From Fodinibacter sp963811825 (GTDB lineage Bacteria > Actinomycetota > Actinomycetes > Actinomycetales > Dermatophilaceae), in the NCBI GenBank assembly GCA_963811825.1, contig CAWESS010000032.1, forward strand, positions 62,001-126,000: 64,000 bases of DNA. The letters run 5' to 3'. Shown here piece after piece: positions 19,853 to 29,184 of this stretch. The notes below the pieces were generated by a model. It had not been told where the DNA came from. It saw nothing but the letters and a program-made list of their open reading frames with translations, and made no database searches. Each line of letters begins with the position of its first letter. Within the stretch, counting starts at the first letter, position 1. A program made the translations under genes and the position numbers.

Positions 19853-21103
19853 CTACGGGCGCTCGAGGGCGTCGGACACGGCATCCACGAGCATCGCGAC
19901 CTCGTCGTGCGTGATGACGAGCGGCGGGGCGATCCGGATCGTCGAGCCGTGGGTGTCCTTGGCGAGGATGCCGCGGCGCATCAACCGCTCGGACACCTCA
20001 CGACCGGTCGGGCCACCGGGCTCGATGTCGAGCCCGGCCCACAACCCACGCACCCGGATGCCGGACAGCCCGTTTCCGCCCTCGCGGCCGACGAGCGGGG
20101 TCAGCAGCTCGGTGAGCACTCCCCCGAGCTCGGTGGCCCGGGCCTGGAACTCGCCCTCGGACAACATCGTCACGACCTCGTGGCCGATCGCAGCCGCCAG
20201 CGGGTTGCCGCCGAAGGTCGACCCGTGGGAACCGGGGGTGATGACGTCGAGGAGCTCGTGGTTGGTCGCGATGGCAGAGACGGGGTAGAGCCCACCCCCG
20301 AGGGCCTTGCCCATGACGTAGATGTCGGGCACGACCTTCTCGTGGTCGCACGCGAAGGTGTGGCCGGTGCGGGCGAGCCCCGACTGGATCTCGTCAGCGA
20401 TCATGAGGATGCCGGCCTGGTCGCAGATCGCCCGCACGGCGCGCAGGTACCCCTCGGGCGGGATGACGACGCCGCCCTCCCCCTGGACGGGCTCCAGGAG
20501 CACCGCGACGGTCGAGTCGTCGACGGCCTGGCGCAGGGACTCGGCATCCCCGTACGTGACGGTGCGGAATCCCGGTGTGTAGGGCCCGTACTCGTCGCGG
20601 GCGACCTTGTCGTCGGAGAAGCTGATGATCGTCGTGGTGCGCCCGTGGAAGTTGCCCTCCATGACGATGATGTTCGCCTCGTTCTCGGGCACCCCCTTGA
20701 CGCGGTAGCCCCAGCGACGACTGACCTTCAGGGCGGTCTCGACCGCCTCCGCGCCGGTGTTCATCGGCAGGATCATGTCCTTGCCGGTGAGCTCGGCCAG
20801 TGCCTGGGAGAACGGGCCGAGCTGGTCGTTGTGGAACGCCCGGCTCGTGAGGGTCAGCCGCGAGAGCTGTTCGTGGGCTCGGGCGAGCAGCCGTGGGTGG
20901 CCGTGCCCGAAGTTCAGCGCCGAGTACCCGGCCAGGCAGTCGAGGTAGCGCTTCCCGTCGACATCGGTGACCCAGGCGCCCTCGCCGTGCGCGAGCACGA
21001 CGGGCAGCGGGTGGTAGTTGTGCGCGGCGTACCGCTCGACCTGGGAGATGTGCGCGGCGGTCTGGGCGGTGGTCCCGGGGTCCTGGCTCTGTGTTGACGT
21101 CAT
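19853..21103 (-). CDS. rocD: Ornithine aminotransferase
   Basis: Converts ornithine and 2-oxoglutarate to glutamate semialdehyde, linking arginine breakdown to proline and glutamate. 416 residues of class III aminotransferase: YAAHNYHPLPVVLAHGEGAW start typical of RocD, MNTGAEAVETALKVSRRWGY, ADEIQSGLARTG, and the PLP lysine in MGKALGGGLYPVSA. ATG at 21103 follows GAGGAGG by five bases. No other arginine-degradation gene is adjacent. Confidence 0.94.
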   Translation of the reverse strand: MTSTQSQDPGTTAQTAAHISQVERYAAHNYHPLPVVLAHGEGAWVTDVDGKRYLDCLAGYSALNFGHGHPRLLARAHEQLSRLTLTSRAFHNDQLGPFSQALAELTGKDMILPMNTGAEAVETALKVSRRWGYRVKGVPENEANIIVMEGNFHGRTTTIISFSDDKVARDEYGPYTPGFRTVTYGDAESLRQAVDDSTVAVLLEPVQGEGGVVIPPEGYLRAVRAICDQAGILMIADEIQSGLARTGHTFACDHEKVVPDIYVMGKALGGGLYPVSAIATNHELLDVITPGSHGSTFGGNPLAAAIGHEVVTMLSEGEFQARATELGGVLTELLTPLVGREGGNGLSGIRVRGLWAGLDIEPGGPTGREVSERLMRRGILAKDTHGSTIRIAPPLVITHDEVAMLVDAVSDALERP

Positions 21104-21142
21104 TGTCGCCTCCTCGCTGGTGAGCGTAGCGAGGCGCGCGAC

Positions 21143-21526
21143 CTACTGCGCACTCGGGGCGAGGACGAGGTAGCCCTGCGCGACGAGGATGATGACGATC
21201 GCGCCGATCTTGTCGGCCGGGAGGACGTTCCCGAAGTGCACGCGGTCGACGATGACGATGCCGACCTGCAGCAGCACGATCCACCCCATGGTGACGACGG
21301 CGAGCTCGGCGTACTGCAGCGAGGACGCGTAGACCCAGAAGAGCAGCACGAACGCGAGCACCCCGAGGGCGATCGCGGTGATGTTCTGCTTCTCGGCCCA
21401 CTCCTTGGCGGCGATCGCCCCGAGCAGGTCGAGCCCGGCCAGGGCCGCCATGGCCAGGGTGGCGACGACGGGCACCGGCCACGACGACGGCAGCTTGATG
21501 AGTGGCAGGACGTCGAGCGCGGCCAT
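21143..21526 (-). CDS. SMR/DMT-like small four-helix membrane protein
   Basis: 127 residues from ATG at 21526, seven bases after GGAGGAAA. Four hydrophobic segments: about 17-36, 48-68, 75-94 and 105-124. Helix 1, AGLDLLGAIAAKEWA, lines up with the helix 1 of small multidrug resistance proteins around the essential EmrE Glu14, here Asp, with the Gly and Lys spacing kept. It could be a proton-coupled small transporter or only a distant DMT relative. It lies 39 bases upstream of rocD on the same strand and may be co-transcribed with it. Confidence 0.65.
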   Translation of the reverse strand: MAALDVLPLIKLPSSWPVPVVATLAMAALAGLDLLGAIAAKEWAEKQNITAIALGVLAFVLLFWVYASSLQYAELAVVTMGWIVLLQVGIVIVDRVHFGNVLPADKIGAIVIILVAQGYLVLAPSAQ

Positions 21527-21625
21527 GGTTTCCTCCGGGGCGGCAGGGCCACGCCCGCGCGTGACCTCACCGACAAGGAGCCCGAACGGCGGTCCCTGAT
21601 ACAGCCCGGTCACGACGTGCGGCGC

Positions 21626-22516
21626 TCAGCCGAGCCAGACCTCCCCGACGCGGTCGGCGATGCGCTGGCCGTGGGCCCGCGCCGTCTCGAAGGTGTCGGC
21701 CCCACGGCTCATGTCGAGCGGGTTGGCCCCCATGGCCCACAGGTCGCGGGCATCGGGCACGACGAGGTAGGTCCGGGACCGCGGTCGCAGCGAGCGCAGC
21801 TGCACGGCCGGCAGGTCGCGCAGTTTCGAGGCCACCGGGTAGGGCGCCAGGGCCAGCACGCGCTGGTGACCCGCCGCCAGGTCGGCGTTGGCGACGGAGC
21901 GAAGGCCGCCGTCGACGTACCGACGCCCACCGACCTCGACGGCGGGGAAGATGCCGGGCACGGCGCAGCTCGCGGCGACGGCCCGCTCGAGCGGGATCCC
22001 GCTCGTGTCGTCGAAGACGACGGAGGTGCCGGTCTGGGCGTCGACCGCGGTGATGAGGAGTCGGCCGGCGGGCCATTCCTTGCCCACCAGGCCGAGGCCG
22101 ATGGCCCCCAGCCACTCCTCCTCGGACGTCGTGCGTGCCGAGAGGGCCGCCTGCCCCACGAGGGCACGACCCCGCCGCTTGTCGAGGGCGAGCTGGGCGC
22201 GCAGGTAGCGAGAGGCGTCCGCCGGCCCGAGTCGGCCGACCTCGGCGATCTGGGCACCCTCGCGGATCCGGGCGAAGGCGAGCGACTCCTGCGTCCCGAC
22301 GCGCAGGTGGGCCGCGACCATCGAACCGGCCGACGTGCCGATCATCGTGTCCGCCTCGCGCACGTCCACCCCGCCGTCGCGCAGGCCCATGATGACGCCG
22401 GCCTCCCACGCGATCCCGGTCGCTCCCCCACCGGCGAGGACGAAGGCCCGCTCGGTGCCGGTGGCCGGGGGCTGCCAGCGCGCGAACTCGTCCCCGCCGT
22501 GGGTGGTCGTGCTCAC
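21626..22516 (-). CDS. Patatin-like phospholipase
   Basis: About 296 residues from GTG at 22516 (start uncertain; the frame is open to 22624). Patatin features in order: oxyanion loop VLAGGGATGIAWEAGVI, nucleophile MIGTSAGSMVAAHL (G-x-S-x-G), and the catalytic Asp in RRYVDGGLRSVANADLA (D-G-G). ASCAVPGIFP is also conserved. A Ser-Asp dyad acyl hydrolase acting on lipids; cytosolic or membrane-associated, with no signal peptide. Physiological substrate unknown. Confidence 0.88.
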   Translation of the reverse strand: MSTTTHGGDEFARWQPPATGTERAFVLAGGGATGIAWEAGVIMGLRDGGVDVREADTMIGTSAGSMVAAHLRVGTQESLAFARIREGAQIAEVGRLGPADASRYLRAQLALDKRRGRALVGQAALSARTTSEEEWLGAIGLGLVGKEWPAGRLLITAVDAQTGTSVVFDDTSGIPLERAVAASCAVPGIFPAVEVGGRRYVDGGLRSVANADLAAGHQRVLALAPYPVASKLRDLPAVQLRSLRPRSRTYLVVPDARDLWAMGANPLDMSRGADTFETARAHGQRIADRVGEVWLG

Positions 22517-22645
22517 GGCGACGGTCCCCCTGGGGCCGTCGCCGGGGGACGAGGCGTTCTGGTTCACCAGTGGCGCGATGTTACTCACCAGTACATCATG
22601 GCAGGTCGCCCTGGTTGCCCGCACCTCCTGACGGGGTGAGAGTGC

Positions 22646-23348
22646 TCACGCCCTGCGGGCCGCCGTGGCGGGCTCGAGGCTCACGAGATCGAGTGGCAGG
22701 CTCACGAGGTCGTCCCCGACGCGGACCTGGCAGCGCACCGAGCCGACGAGCTCGACCTCACCGGAACGCCCACCCCACGGCCCGGACAGCACCAGCACGA
22801 CGTCACCGAGGCGCAGCGGCAGGCGCCGACCCGACGGCTGGCGGCTGGTGGTCGCGAGAGCCGACAGCTGGGCGGCGTACGAGGGCGGCAGCGTGGCGGG
22901 GCGGCCCTGGTAGGTCCACGTGAACAGGTGGACGGGGTCGAAGCGCCGCGAGCACTGCCCGCACGACATCAGCCGGGTGGGGCCCGCGGTGGCGCGACTT
23001 CTCGTGGCCGACAGGACAACGGCCGACCCAGTCCTTCGGCACGCGGGGTGCTTCAGGGGAGACGTACTGCCGTCCGCTGGAGCCGATCTCGCGGGCCTTG
23101 GCCCGCCAGACCGCGTCGTGGCCGTGGTGCGGGCCGACGAGCGCGTGCGCGATCTCGTGAAGGATCGTGTCGAGCACCTCGGCCTCGTCGTGCAGGGTCG
23201 TGAGCGGCGCACTGATGCCGATCTGTCGCCGCGAGTAGCGACACACGCCGGCGCGCAGCTTGGCCCGGTCGGCGACGATGGTCCAGTCGTCGAGGCCGTG
23301 TTCGCGCAGCAGGCGGCGACCCGTGGACAGCGCCCTGGTGACCTCCAT
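22646..23348 (-). CDS. SprT-like zinc metallopeptidase, one frameshift
   Basis: ATG at 23348 follows GAGGAGGG. The zinc motif is ILHEIAHALVGPHHGHDAVW (HExxH plus downstream His), and ISAPLTTLHDEAEV precedes it, as in SprT/Spartan-type domains. Around 22983 an extra G appears to shift the frame; the second part continues RLMSCGQCSRRFDPVHLFTW, a CxxC half of a zinc ribbon pairing with GRCPVGHEK before the break, then a 75-residue tail. Span is one base over a multiple of three; about 233 residues if repaired. Family members cleave DNA-protein crosslinks in eukaryotes; the bacterial role is open. Confidence 0.8.
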
Positions 23349-23498
23349 CGCCCCTCCTCACCCGACGCATCGTGCTCGTGTCCTGCTCGTACCCTGCCGC
23401 TGCTCCGACCCTAGATCGAGCCACCGACAGACCCCCGGCGCGACGCGCACCGGGCGCAGCCCCAGCGCCCGTCGCACCGCGGGTGCACACTGTCCCCC

Positions 23499-25322
23499 GT
23501 GGACCTGCCGAAGCCGACCCTCCCCATCGGCCTCCGCCTGCTGCGCAACTACTCCGGCCGCCACCTTCCCGCCGACCTCCTCGCCGGCCTGCTCGTCGCT
23601 GCCCTGGCCGTCCCCCAGTCACTCGGGTACGCCGTCGTCGCGGGTGTCCCCGTGCAGGTCGGCCTCTACACGCTGCCGCCCTCACTGCTGGCCTACGCCC
23701 TGTTCGGCTCGTCGAGGCTGCTCTTCGTCGGCCCCGTCTCGACCGTCTCGGTGCTGTCGGGCTCGATCGTGAGCGCGCTCTCCGGCGGCGACGAGGCCCT
23801 GGCCGTCACCCTCACCGCGGTGCTCGCCATCACCGCCGGCGCGGTGCTCGTCGCCGTCGGCCTGCTGCGCCTGGGCTGGGTCGCGCAGTTCCTCAGCGAA
23901 CCCATCGTCACCGGCTTCGTGGCCGGGCTCGTCGTGCTCATCGTCGTCGGTGAGATCCCCGGTCTGGCCGGCATCAGAGCCCCCATCGGCGGCATCTTCC
24001 AGCGCATCGACGAGACCCTGCGCGGCCTCGAGGACTTCCACGGCCTGACCCTTGCCGTGGGCGTGGGTTCCCTGGTGATCCTCTTCGGCGGGTCGCGGCT
24101 GCTGCCCAGGGCGCCGTGGTCCCTCATCGTCCTCGTCGGCGGCATCGTCCTGTCCACGACCGCCGACCTCGCCGACCGGGGTGTCCGCGTCGTCGGTGAC
24201 GTGCCGACCGGCCTGCCCCTGCCGGCCATCCCGATCGCCGACGTCCAGCTGTGGAGCGCCATCGTCACGGGCGGTCTGGCCATCGCCGCCGTCGGCATCG
24301 CCGAGGGCCTGGCTGCCGTGCGCACCTTCGCGCCGAGCGGACAGGTCGACCCCGACAGCGACAACCGGGAGTTCGTCGGGCACGGCGCGGCCAACCTCGC
24401 CTCCGGCCTCTTCGGCGGCATGGGCGTCGGAGGATCGCTGTCCAAGACCGCGGCCAACGCCCGCGCAGGCGCCTTCACCCAGGTCAGCGGGGTGGCTGCC
24501 GCCCTCCTCGTGCTGCTCTTCGTCGCCTTCGCTGCCGGCCTGCTCGCGAACCTTCCGCGAGCCGTCCTGTCGGCCATCGTCATCCACGCCGTGTGGGGAC
24601 TGGTCAGCATCTCCGCCTTCCGCCGGTATGCCGCGGTCCGCCGCAACGACTTCGTCGCCGCCGTCGTGGCCTTCGGCGGGGTGCTCTTCCTCGGCCCGCT
24701 CAACGGGCTGCTCCTCGCCATCGCGCAGTCGCTGCTCGGCCTGGTCTACCGCTCGATGCAGGTGGAGATCGACGAGATGGGGCGCGTGGCCGGCGAGAAG
24801 GCCGCCTGGGGCTCGGTCGGCAACGACCCCACCCGTCGCACGTACCGCGGGGTCGCCGTGCTGCGGCCGGACGGCCCGGTGTTCTGGGCCAACGCCACCT
24901 CCGTCGTCGGCCGCATCGAGGCCGTCGCCAAGGAGCACCAACCGTTGTATGCCGTCGTGCTCGACCTCGAGGCGACCAACCAGATGGACACCACCACCGC
25001 CGAACGGCTCGACGGCCTCCTCACCCGGCTGCGCGCCGACGGCACCGACCTCTACCTCGTGCGCGTGTTCGGCAACGTGCGCGACGTCCTCACCAAGTCG
25101 GGCTTCCTCGACGCGCTCGGACCCGACCACGCGTGGCACTCCATCGCCGCCGGGGTCAAGGCCGCCAGGGCCGCCAGGTCCGCGGGGGTGGACCCCATGA
25201 ACCCGTTCGCGGTCGAGATCCTCGACCCCCTCGACGAGCCCGATGAGCTCGACGAGGGGGTCGAGGAGCGGATCGCGTCGAAGCCGACCCAGCCCGAGGG
25301 CGGTGCTCCCCGTCAGGGGTAG
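23499..25322 (+). CDS. SulP family anion transporter with C-terminal STAS domain
   Basis: 607 residues from GTG at 23499. The SulP start is clear: HLPADLLAGLLVAALAVPQS, then LGYAVVAGVPVQVGLYTLPP, with 10-12 membrane segments to about residue 420, including the conserved FGGMGVGGSLSKTAANARAG. A STAS domain follows (about 445-555): VLRPDGPVFWANATSVVGRI, VVLDLEATNQMDTTTAERLD, with the usual D-x-(S/T/N) region. The C-terminal 40 residues are acidic. SulP proteins carry sulfate, bicarbonate or carboxylates; specificity is not readable here. It overlaps the convergent beta-helix gene by 10 bases. Confidence 0.92.
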   Translation: MDLPKPTLPIGLRLLRNYSGRHLPADLLAGLLVAALAVPQSLGYAVVAGVPVQVGLYTLPPSLLAYALFGSSRLLFVGPVSTVSVLSGSIVSALSGGDEALAVTLTAVLAITAGAVLVAVGLLRLGWVAQFLSEPIVTGFVAGLVVLIVVGEIPGLAGIRAPIGGIFQRIDETLRGLEDFHGLTLAVGVGSLVILFGGSRLLPRAPWSLIVLVGGIVLSTTADLADRGVRVVGDVPTGLPLPAIPIADVQLWSAIVTGGLAIAAVGIAEGLAAVRTFAPSGQVDPDSDNREFVGHGAANLASGLFGGMGVGGSLSKTAANARAGAFTQVSGVAAALLVLLFVAFAAGLLANLPRAVLSAIVIHAVWGLVSISAFRRYAAVRRNDFVAAVVAFGGVLFLGPLNGLLLAIAQSLLGLVYRSMQVEIDEMGRVAGEKAAWGSVGNDPTRRTYRGVAVLRPDGPVFWANATSVVGRIEAVAKEHQPLYAVVLDLEATNQMDTTTAERLDGLLTRLRADGTDLYLVRVFGNVRDVLTKSGFLDALGPDHAWHSIAAGVKAARAARSAGVDPMNPFAVEILDPLDEPDELDEGVEERIASKPTQPEGGAPRQG

Positions 25323-27245
25323 GACACCACGTACGCCGGGATGCCGGACCGCGTCGCGTCCACCTGGTCGCCGACCCCGTTGACCACGTGCCGGATCGTG
25401 CCGGCGTCGAGGTTGACGGTGAGCAGGTGCGTCATCTGCACGCCCGGGGTGTTCGGCACCTCGAAGCCGTTCTCGGTGACGATGCTCGGGTCGTTGCGGT
25501 TGAACACGTAGGACCCGCCGCCCCACAGCTGGTGGGTGGTCACGTCGTCGGCGACCTTGTACCCGGGGTACCCGAGGGTGCCGTCCGGCTGGGTCCACTC
25601 CGCCTGGCTCGGCGGGTCGTAGGGCAGCTCGTTCTGGTAGAGCACCACCCGGCCACGCTCGCCGTTCCAGATGGTGTTGTGCTCCTGGTAGTGCTCGACG
25701 AACAGCCCGGTGGCCGTGACGTCGTCACCGTTGACGATGACCCCGTTGCGGCCGGTGTTGGTCGCCCAGCGCTGCGAGTCGCCCTCGTTGGGGCCGGTGA
25801 AGCCCTCGACGCCGTGGTCGGCGCGCCACACCCAGGTGTGGTCGACGAGCACGTTGTCGGCATCGACCTGCAGCGACACCTCGGCCTTGCCGACGTGCGG
25901 ACCACCGACGCGGAAGTACACGTCACTGAGCGTCAGCGGGTTGGCCGAGGTCGAGCCCTGTGCCGGGTTGCGCGGCCGGTCGGCACCGACCTGAAGGAGC
26001 ACGGGCGACTCCACGGTCCCTGCGTCGATCGTGATGCCGGCGATGACGATTCCGGCCCGGTCGGACACGGTCATCGGGGTCGCTCCCCCGACGGCGGTGA
26101 GCGTCGCGTGACCCATGCCGAGCACGACGGTGCCGGGCCGCTTGACGTCGATGCTGCGGTTGACGTCGTAGACACCCGGCGTGAGCAGGAGGTGCTTGCC
26201 GCGAGCGAGCTGGCTGTTGATCGACTGCACCGAGTCACCGGGCCTGGCGACGTGGAAGTCGGCGAGGTCGAGGGTGCGCGCACCCGTCGGTGCACCGTCG
26301 GCCCAGGTCGTGCCCCGGGTGTCGGATGCCGCGCCGGGCACCTGGACCTTCCAGTCACCGGAGTCGTCCATCCACAACCAGGGCTTCTCCCGGCTGACCG
26401 GGGTGTTCTCGAGGGTCGTGTAGGGCGGGTCGGGGAAGGTCGTGTCGGCAGGTGCGCCGATGACACCGGAGAACACCTGGTTCCAGACGCCGTTGCTCCA
26501 GCCGCCGACCTCGCTGTTGCGGGTCAGCCACTGCTGCTGCGAGCCGTTGATGACGAAGGAGGCCTTGGAGTCGGCGATGAAGCCACCGCTCGCGAACTGG
26601 GGGCCGGCGGAGCAGTAGTCCATGAGCGAGAGGTTGCCGCCCGTGACCTCGACCCGTCGCAGCGAGACCGCCTGGCTGACGGCCCAGAAGTTCGCCGACG
26701 CACGGCATCCGTCCTGTCCGGCGCCGTTGACGTTGATCGTGAGGTTGGACAGCGTGCGCCAGAAGTTGTTGAGGGCGACGCAGTAGGTCGTGCCGTCATC
26801 GCGCAGGCACCGGTTGAACGACTCGATCTTGCCGTTGATCACGACGTCGCCCGGGTCTGCTCCGAGGCCCGCGACCTCGGTGGTGTAGCCGACCCGGATC
26901 TGCAGCGGGTCCTCGGCGGTGCCGTAGGTGCCCGGCTTGAACAGCAGGCTCCAGCGGTTGGTGCCCATCTCGTCGTCGACCTGCTCGGCATGGATGCCGT
27001 TGGCGACCTCCTCGATCTCGCTCGGCGACATGCTCGGGTCGAACACGACGACGCGGTCACCGAACGGGCTGTCCGCCGCCGCCGCGACGACGGAGGCTGA
27101 CGCGGTGACAGGGGCTGACGCGGTGACGGCGGCCGACGCGGTGGAGGCACTCACCGCGCGCCGCGAGGGTCAGGGCACCGATGGCGACCAGGGATGCCGT
27201 GGCGCGAGCGCCGCGCCAAGGGGTCCGGGGGTGTGGACTCTTCAT
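25313..27245 (-). CDS. Secreted parallel-beta-helix protein (F5/8-type/adenylyl cyclase-annotated family), frameshift in signal peptide
   Basis: The mature region from VVVFDPSMSPSEIEEVANGI through SLLFKPGTYGTAEDPLQIRV, ALNNFWRTLSNLTINV and PGVYDVNRSIDVKRPGTVVL is a right-handed beta-helix like pectate-lyase-type carbohydrate enzymes. In databases close relatives are mislabelled coagulation factor 5/8 or adenylyl cyclase; no cyclase motif is visible. A Sec signal peptide lies in another frame, starting MKSPHPRTPWRGARATASLV at 27245 after a GAGGAGAGG; one extra base near 27155-27165 breaks the join (span one over a multiple of three, about 643 residues). A LacI-type palindrome sits 39 bases upstream, suggesting sugar-responsive control and a polysaccharide-degrading role (inference). 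Confidence 0.75.
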
Positions 27246-27283
27246 GCGGGAGGCCTCTCCTCTGGGCGCTCCCTCGCCGGTGA

Positions 27284-27295
27284 GAGAGCGCTCTC
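27284..27295. promoter_or_regulatory. LacI-family operator-like palindrome
   Basis: GAGAGCGCTCTC is a perfect 12-base palindrome with the central CG step typical of LacI-family operators in actinobacteria. It lies in the 225-base gap between the divergent beta-helix protein (27245) and the transporter (27471), much closer to the former. The cognate repressor is not in the window. Confidence 0.55.
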
Positions 27296-27470
27296 GCGTC
27301 ACGAAACCACACGGTGGCCACGGCGGCAACTGGTGTGCCGCACCGCCGCACGAAGGTTCGACAGGGCCACGCGCCACGCCCCGGCGGGTTCACCCAATCG
27401 GGCCGTCGGGGAGCGCCGCTGCTGCGAGGATCGTGCTCTCACGGGGCGAGTCGGCCGAAAGGACGTGGCG

Positions 27471-29177
27471 GTGGGAGAGGCAGCTCAGGCCGACTCCGGG
27501 GCCCGCAGCGGGCGCGCCGCCCTCGGTGAGACCTGGCGCGCGCTGCGAGCGGTCTTCGCCAAGCCCGCGCTGCGGCGCATGCAGCTGGCCCTGGCCGCCT
27601 CACTCGTCGGCGACTGGGCGTACTCGACGGCGGTGACCGTGTGGGCCTACCGCGAGGGCGGTGCCCCGCTCGTGGGCCTGTGGGCCGGGGTGCGGCTCGC
27701 GCTCATCGCCGTCGCGACCCCCCTCGGCAGCTCGGTCGTCGACCGCATCTCGCGCAAGGGCGTGCTGCTCGTGTCCACCCTCGTGCGCGCCGCGCTCGTG
27801 GCCGCGGCCGTCGTGGCGCTGCTCGTCGAGGCCCCCACGTGGGTCGTCCTCGTGCTCGCGACCCTGGCCCCGCTCGTCGGGTGTGTCTTCCGACCCGCTC
27901 AGCTCGCCTGGCTGCCCTCGCTCACCGACCACCCCGCCGAGCTGACGGCTGCCAACGGCGCATCGAGCACCATCGACAGCCTCGCCTTCCTCATCGGTCC
28001 GGCGATCGGTGGGCTCGTCGTCGCCACGACGAGCGTGGAGACGATGTTCGTCGTCACGGCGGTGATGTTCCTCGCGTCGGCCGCGCTGGTGGCCCGCATC
28101 CGGCCGGGGGCGGCAGACCTGCGCGGTGGCGCGGGGAGCAGCGCAGGGAGAAGCGCGGGGAACGGCGAAGGGAGGCGCGCCGGCCTCCTGCGCGAGATGG
28201 CCGGCGGCTTCACGACCATCGGCCGCGACGGCAACCTCGTCATGGTCATGGTGCTCATCTGCGTGCAGATGACCGTGTCGGGCGCGATGGTCGTCCTCGG
28301 CGTCGTGCTCGCCGTCGACGTGCTCGGCACGGGACCCGCCGGGGTGGGGCTCATCGACGCGGTGCTCGGCCTCGGCGCGATCGTCGGCGGGTTCGTGGCG
28401 ATCGCGCGTTCGGTGCGCAACTCCGTCGCCCTCGACCTCGTGACCGGCACGCTGCTGTGGTCCCTCCCCCTGCTCCTCGTCATCATCGCGCCCTCACCCG
28501 CGACCGTCTTCGCGATGGTCGCCGTCATGGGCTTCGGCCTGCCGCTCGTCGACGTCAACTACGCCACCCTGACGATGCGCCTCACCCCGGACGAACGCCT
28601 CGGCCGCGTCTTCGGCGCCTTCGAGGGAACCTGCATCGGCACCATGGCCCTGGGCTCGGCGATCACCCCCTTCCTCCTCGAGCACCTCGGGATCCGCGGC
28701 GTGCTCGCCGTGCTCACCGTCGTCGTCGGGCTGCCCGCGCTGGCCTACGTCCCCCGGGCCCGCCGGCTCGACCGCACGCTTCGCCGGCCCGCTGGAACCG
28801 ACCTGCTCACCGGCATCCCGATGTTCACCTCCCTCGCCCCGGCCTCCGTGGAGTTCCTCGCGCGCCGGCTCGGGAGCCGGTCGGCACCCCGGGGCACGGC
28901 GATCGTGCGCGAGGGCGACCCCTCGGACCTCTTCTACGTCATCGTCAGCGGGCGCGTCGAGGTCACCCAGGACGGTCGCCACCTGCGCGACGAGGGGCCC
29001 GGCGACTTCTTCGGTGAGATCGGCCTCCTGCGCACGGTCCCCCGCACGGCGACCGTGACCGCGACCGAGGACACCGAGCTGCTCACCCTGACCCGCGAGG
29101 ACTTCCTCGGCGCCGTGCAGGGCACCGACGCGTCGATGGCCGCCGCCTACGACATCGTGACCAGCCGTCTAGGGTGA
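27471..29177 (+). CDS. MFS transporter fused to a C-terminal cyclic-nucleotide-binding domain (copy 1)
   Basis: About 568 residues. Residues 1-440 form a 10-12-helix MFS exporter-like unit (DUF894/MFS_3 type) with VVDRISRKGVLLVSTLVRAA and LTAANGASSTIDSLAFLIGP. Residues about 452-560 are a Crp-type cyclic-nucleotide-binding domain: FTSLAPASVEFLARRLG, AIVREGDPSDLFYVIVSGRV, and the phosphate-binding cassette FFGEIGLLRTVPRTATVTA with the Glu and Arg needed to hold cAMP/cGMP. GTG at 27471 is chosen because AAAGGA lies seven bases upstream. It is the intact member of a tandem pair, directly followed by the second copy and a class III cyclase; local cyclic nucleotide probably gates transport (inference). 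Confidence 0.85.
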   Translation: MGEAAQADSGARSGRAALGETWRALRAVFAKPALRRMQLALAASLVGDWAYSTAVTVWAYREGGAPLVGLWAGVRLALIAVATPLGSSVVDRISRKGVLLVSTLVRAALVAAAVVALLVEAPTWVVLVLATLAPLVGCVFRPAQLAWLPSLTDHPAELTAANGASSTIDSLAFLIGPAIGGLVVATTSVETMFVVTAVMFLASAALVARIRPGAADLRGGAGSSAGRSAGNGEGRRAGLLREMAGGFTTIGRDGNLVMVMVLICVQMTVSGAMVVLGVVLAVDVLGTGPAGVGLIDAVLGLGAIVGGFVAIARSVRNSVALDLVTGTLLWSLPLLLVIIAPSPATVFAMVAVMGFGLPLVDVNYATLTMRLTPDERLGRVFGAFEGTCIGTMALGSAITPFLLEHLGIRGVLAVLTVVVGLPALAYVPRARRLDRTLRRPAGTDLLTGIPMFTSLAPASVEFLARRLGSRSAPRGTAIVREGDPSDLFYVIVSGRVEVTQDGRHLRDEGPGDFFGEIGLLRTVPRTATVTATEDTELLTLTREDFLGAVQGTDASMAAAYDIVTSRLG

Positions 29178-29184
29178 CGCTGCG

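Noticed and set aside
25313..27245. Adenylyl cyclase or coagulation factor activity for the beta-helix protein
   Set aside because: No cyclase metal motif and no F5/8 sandwich are visible; these names are inherited database labels.
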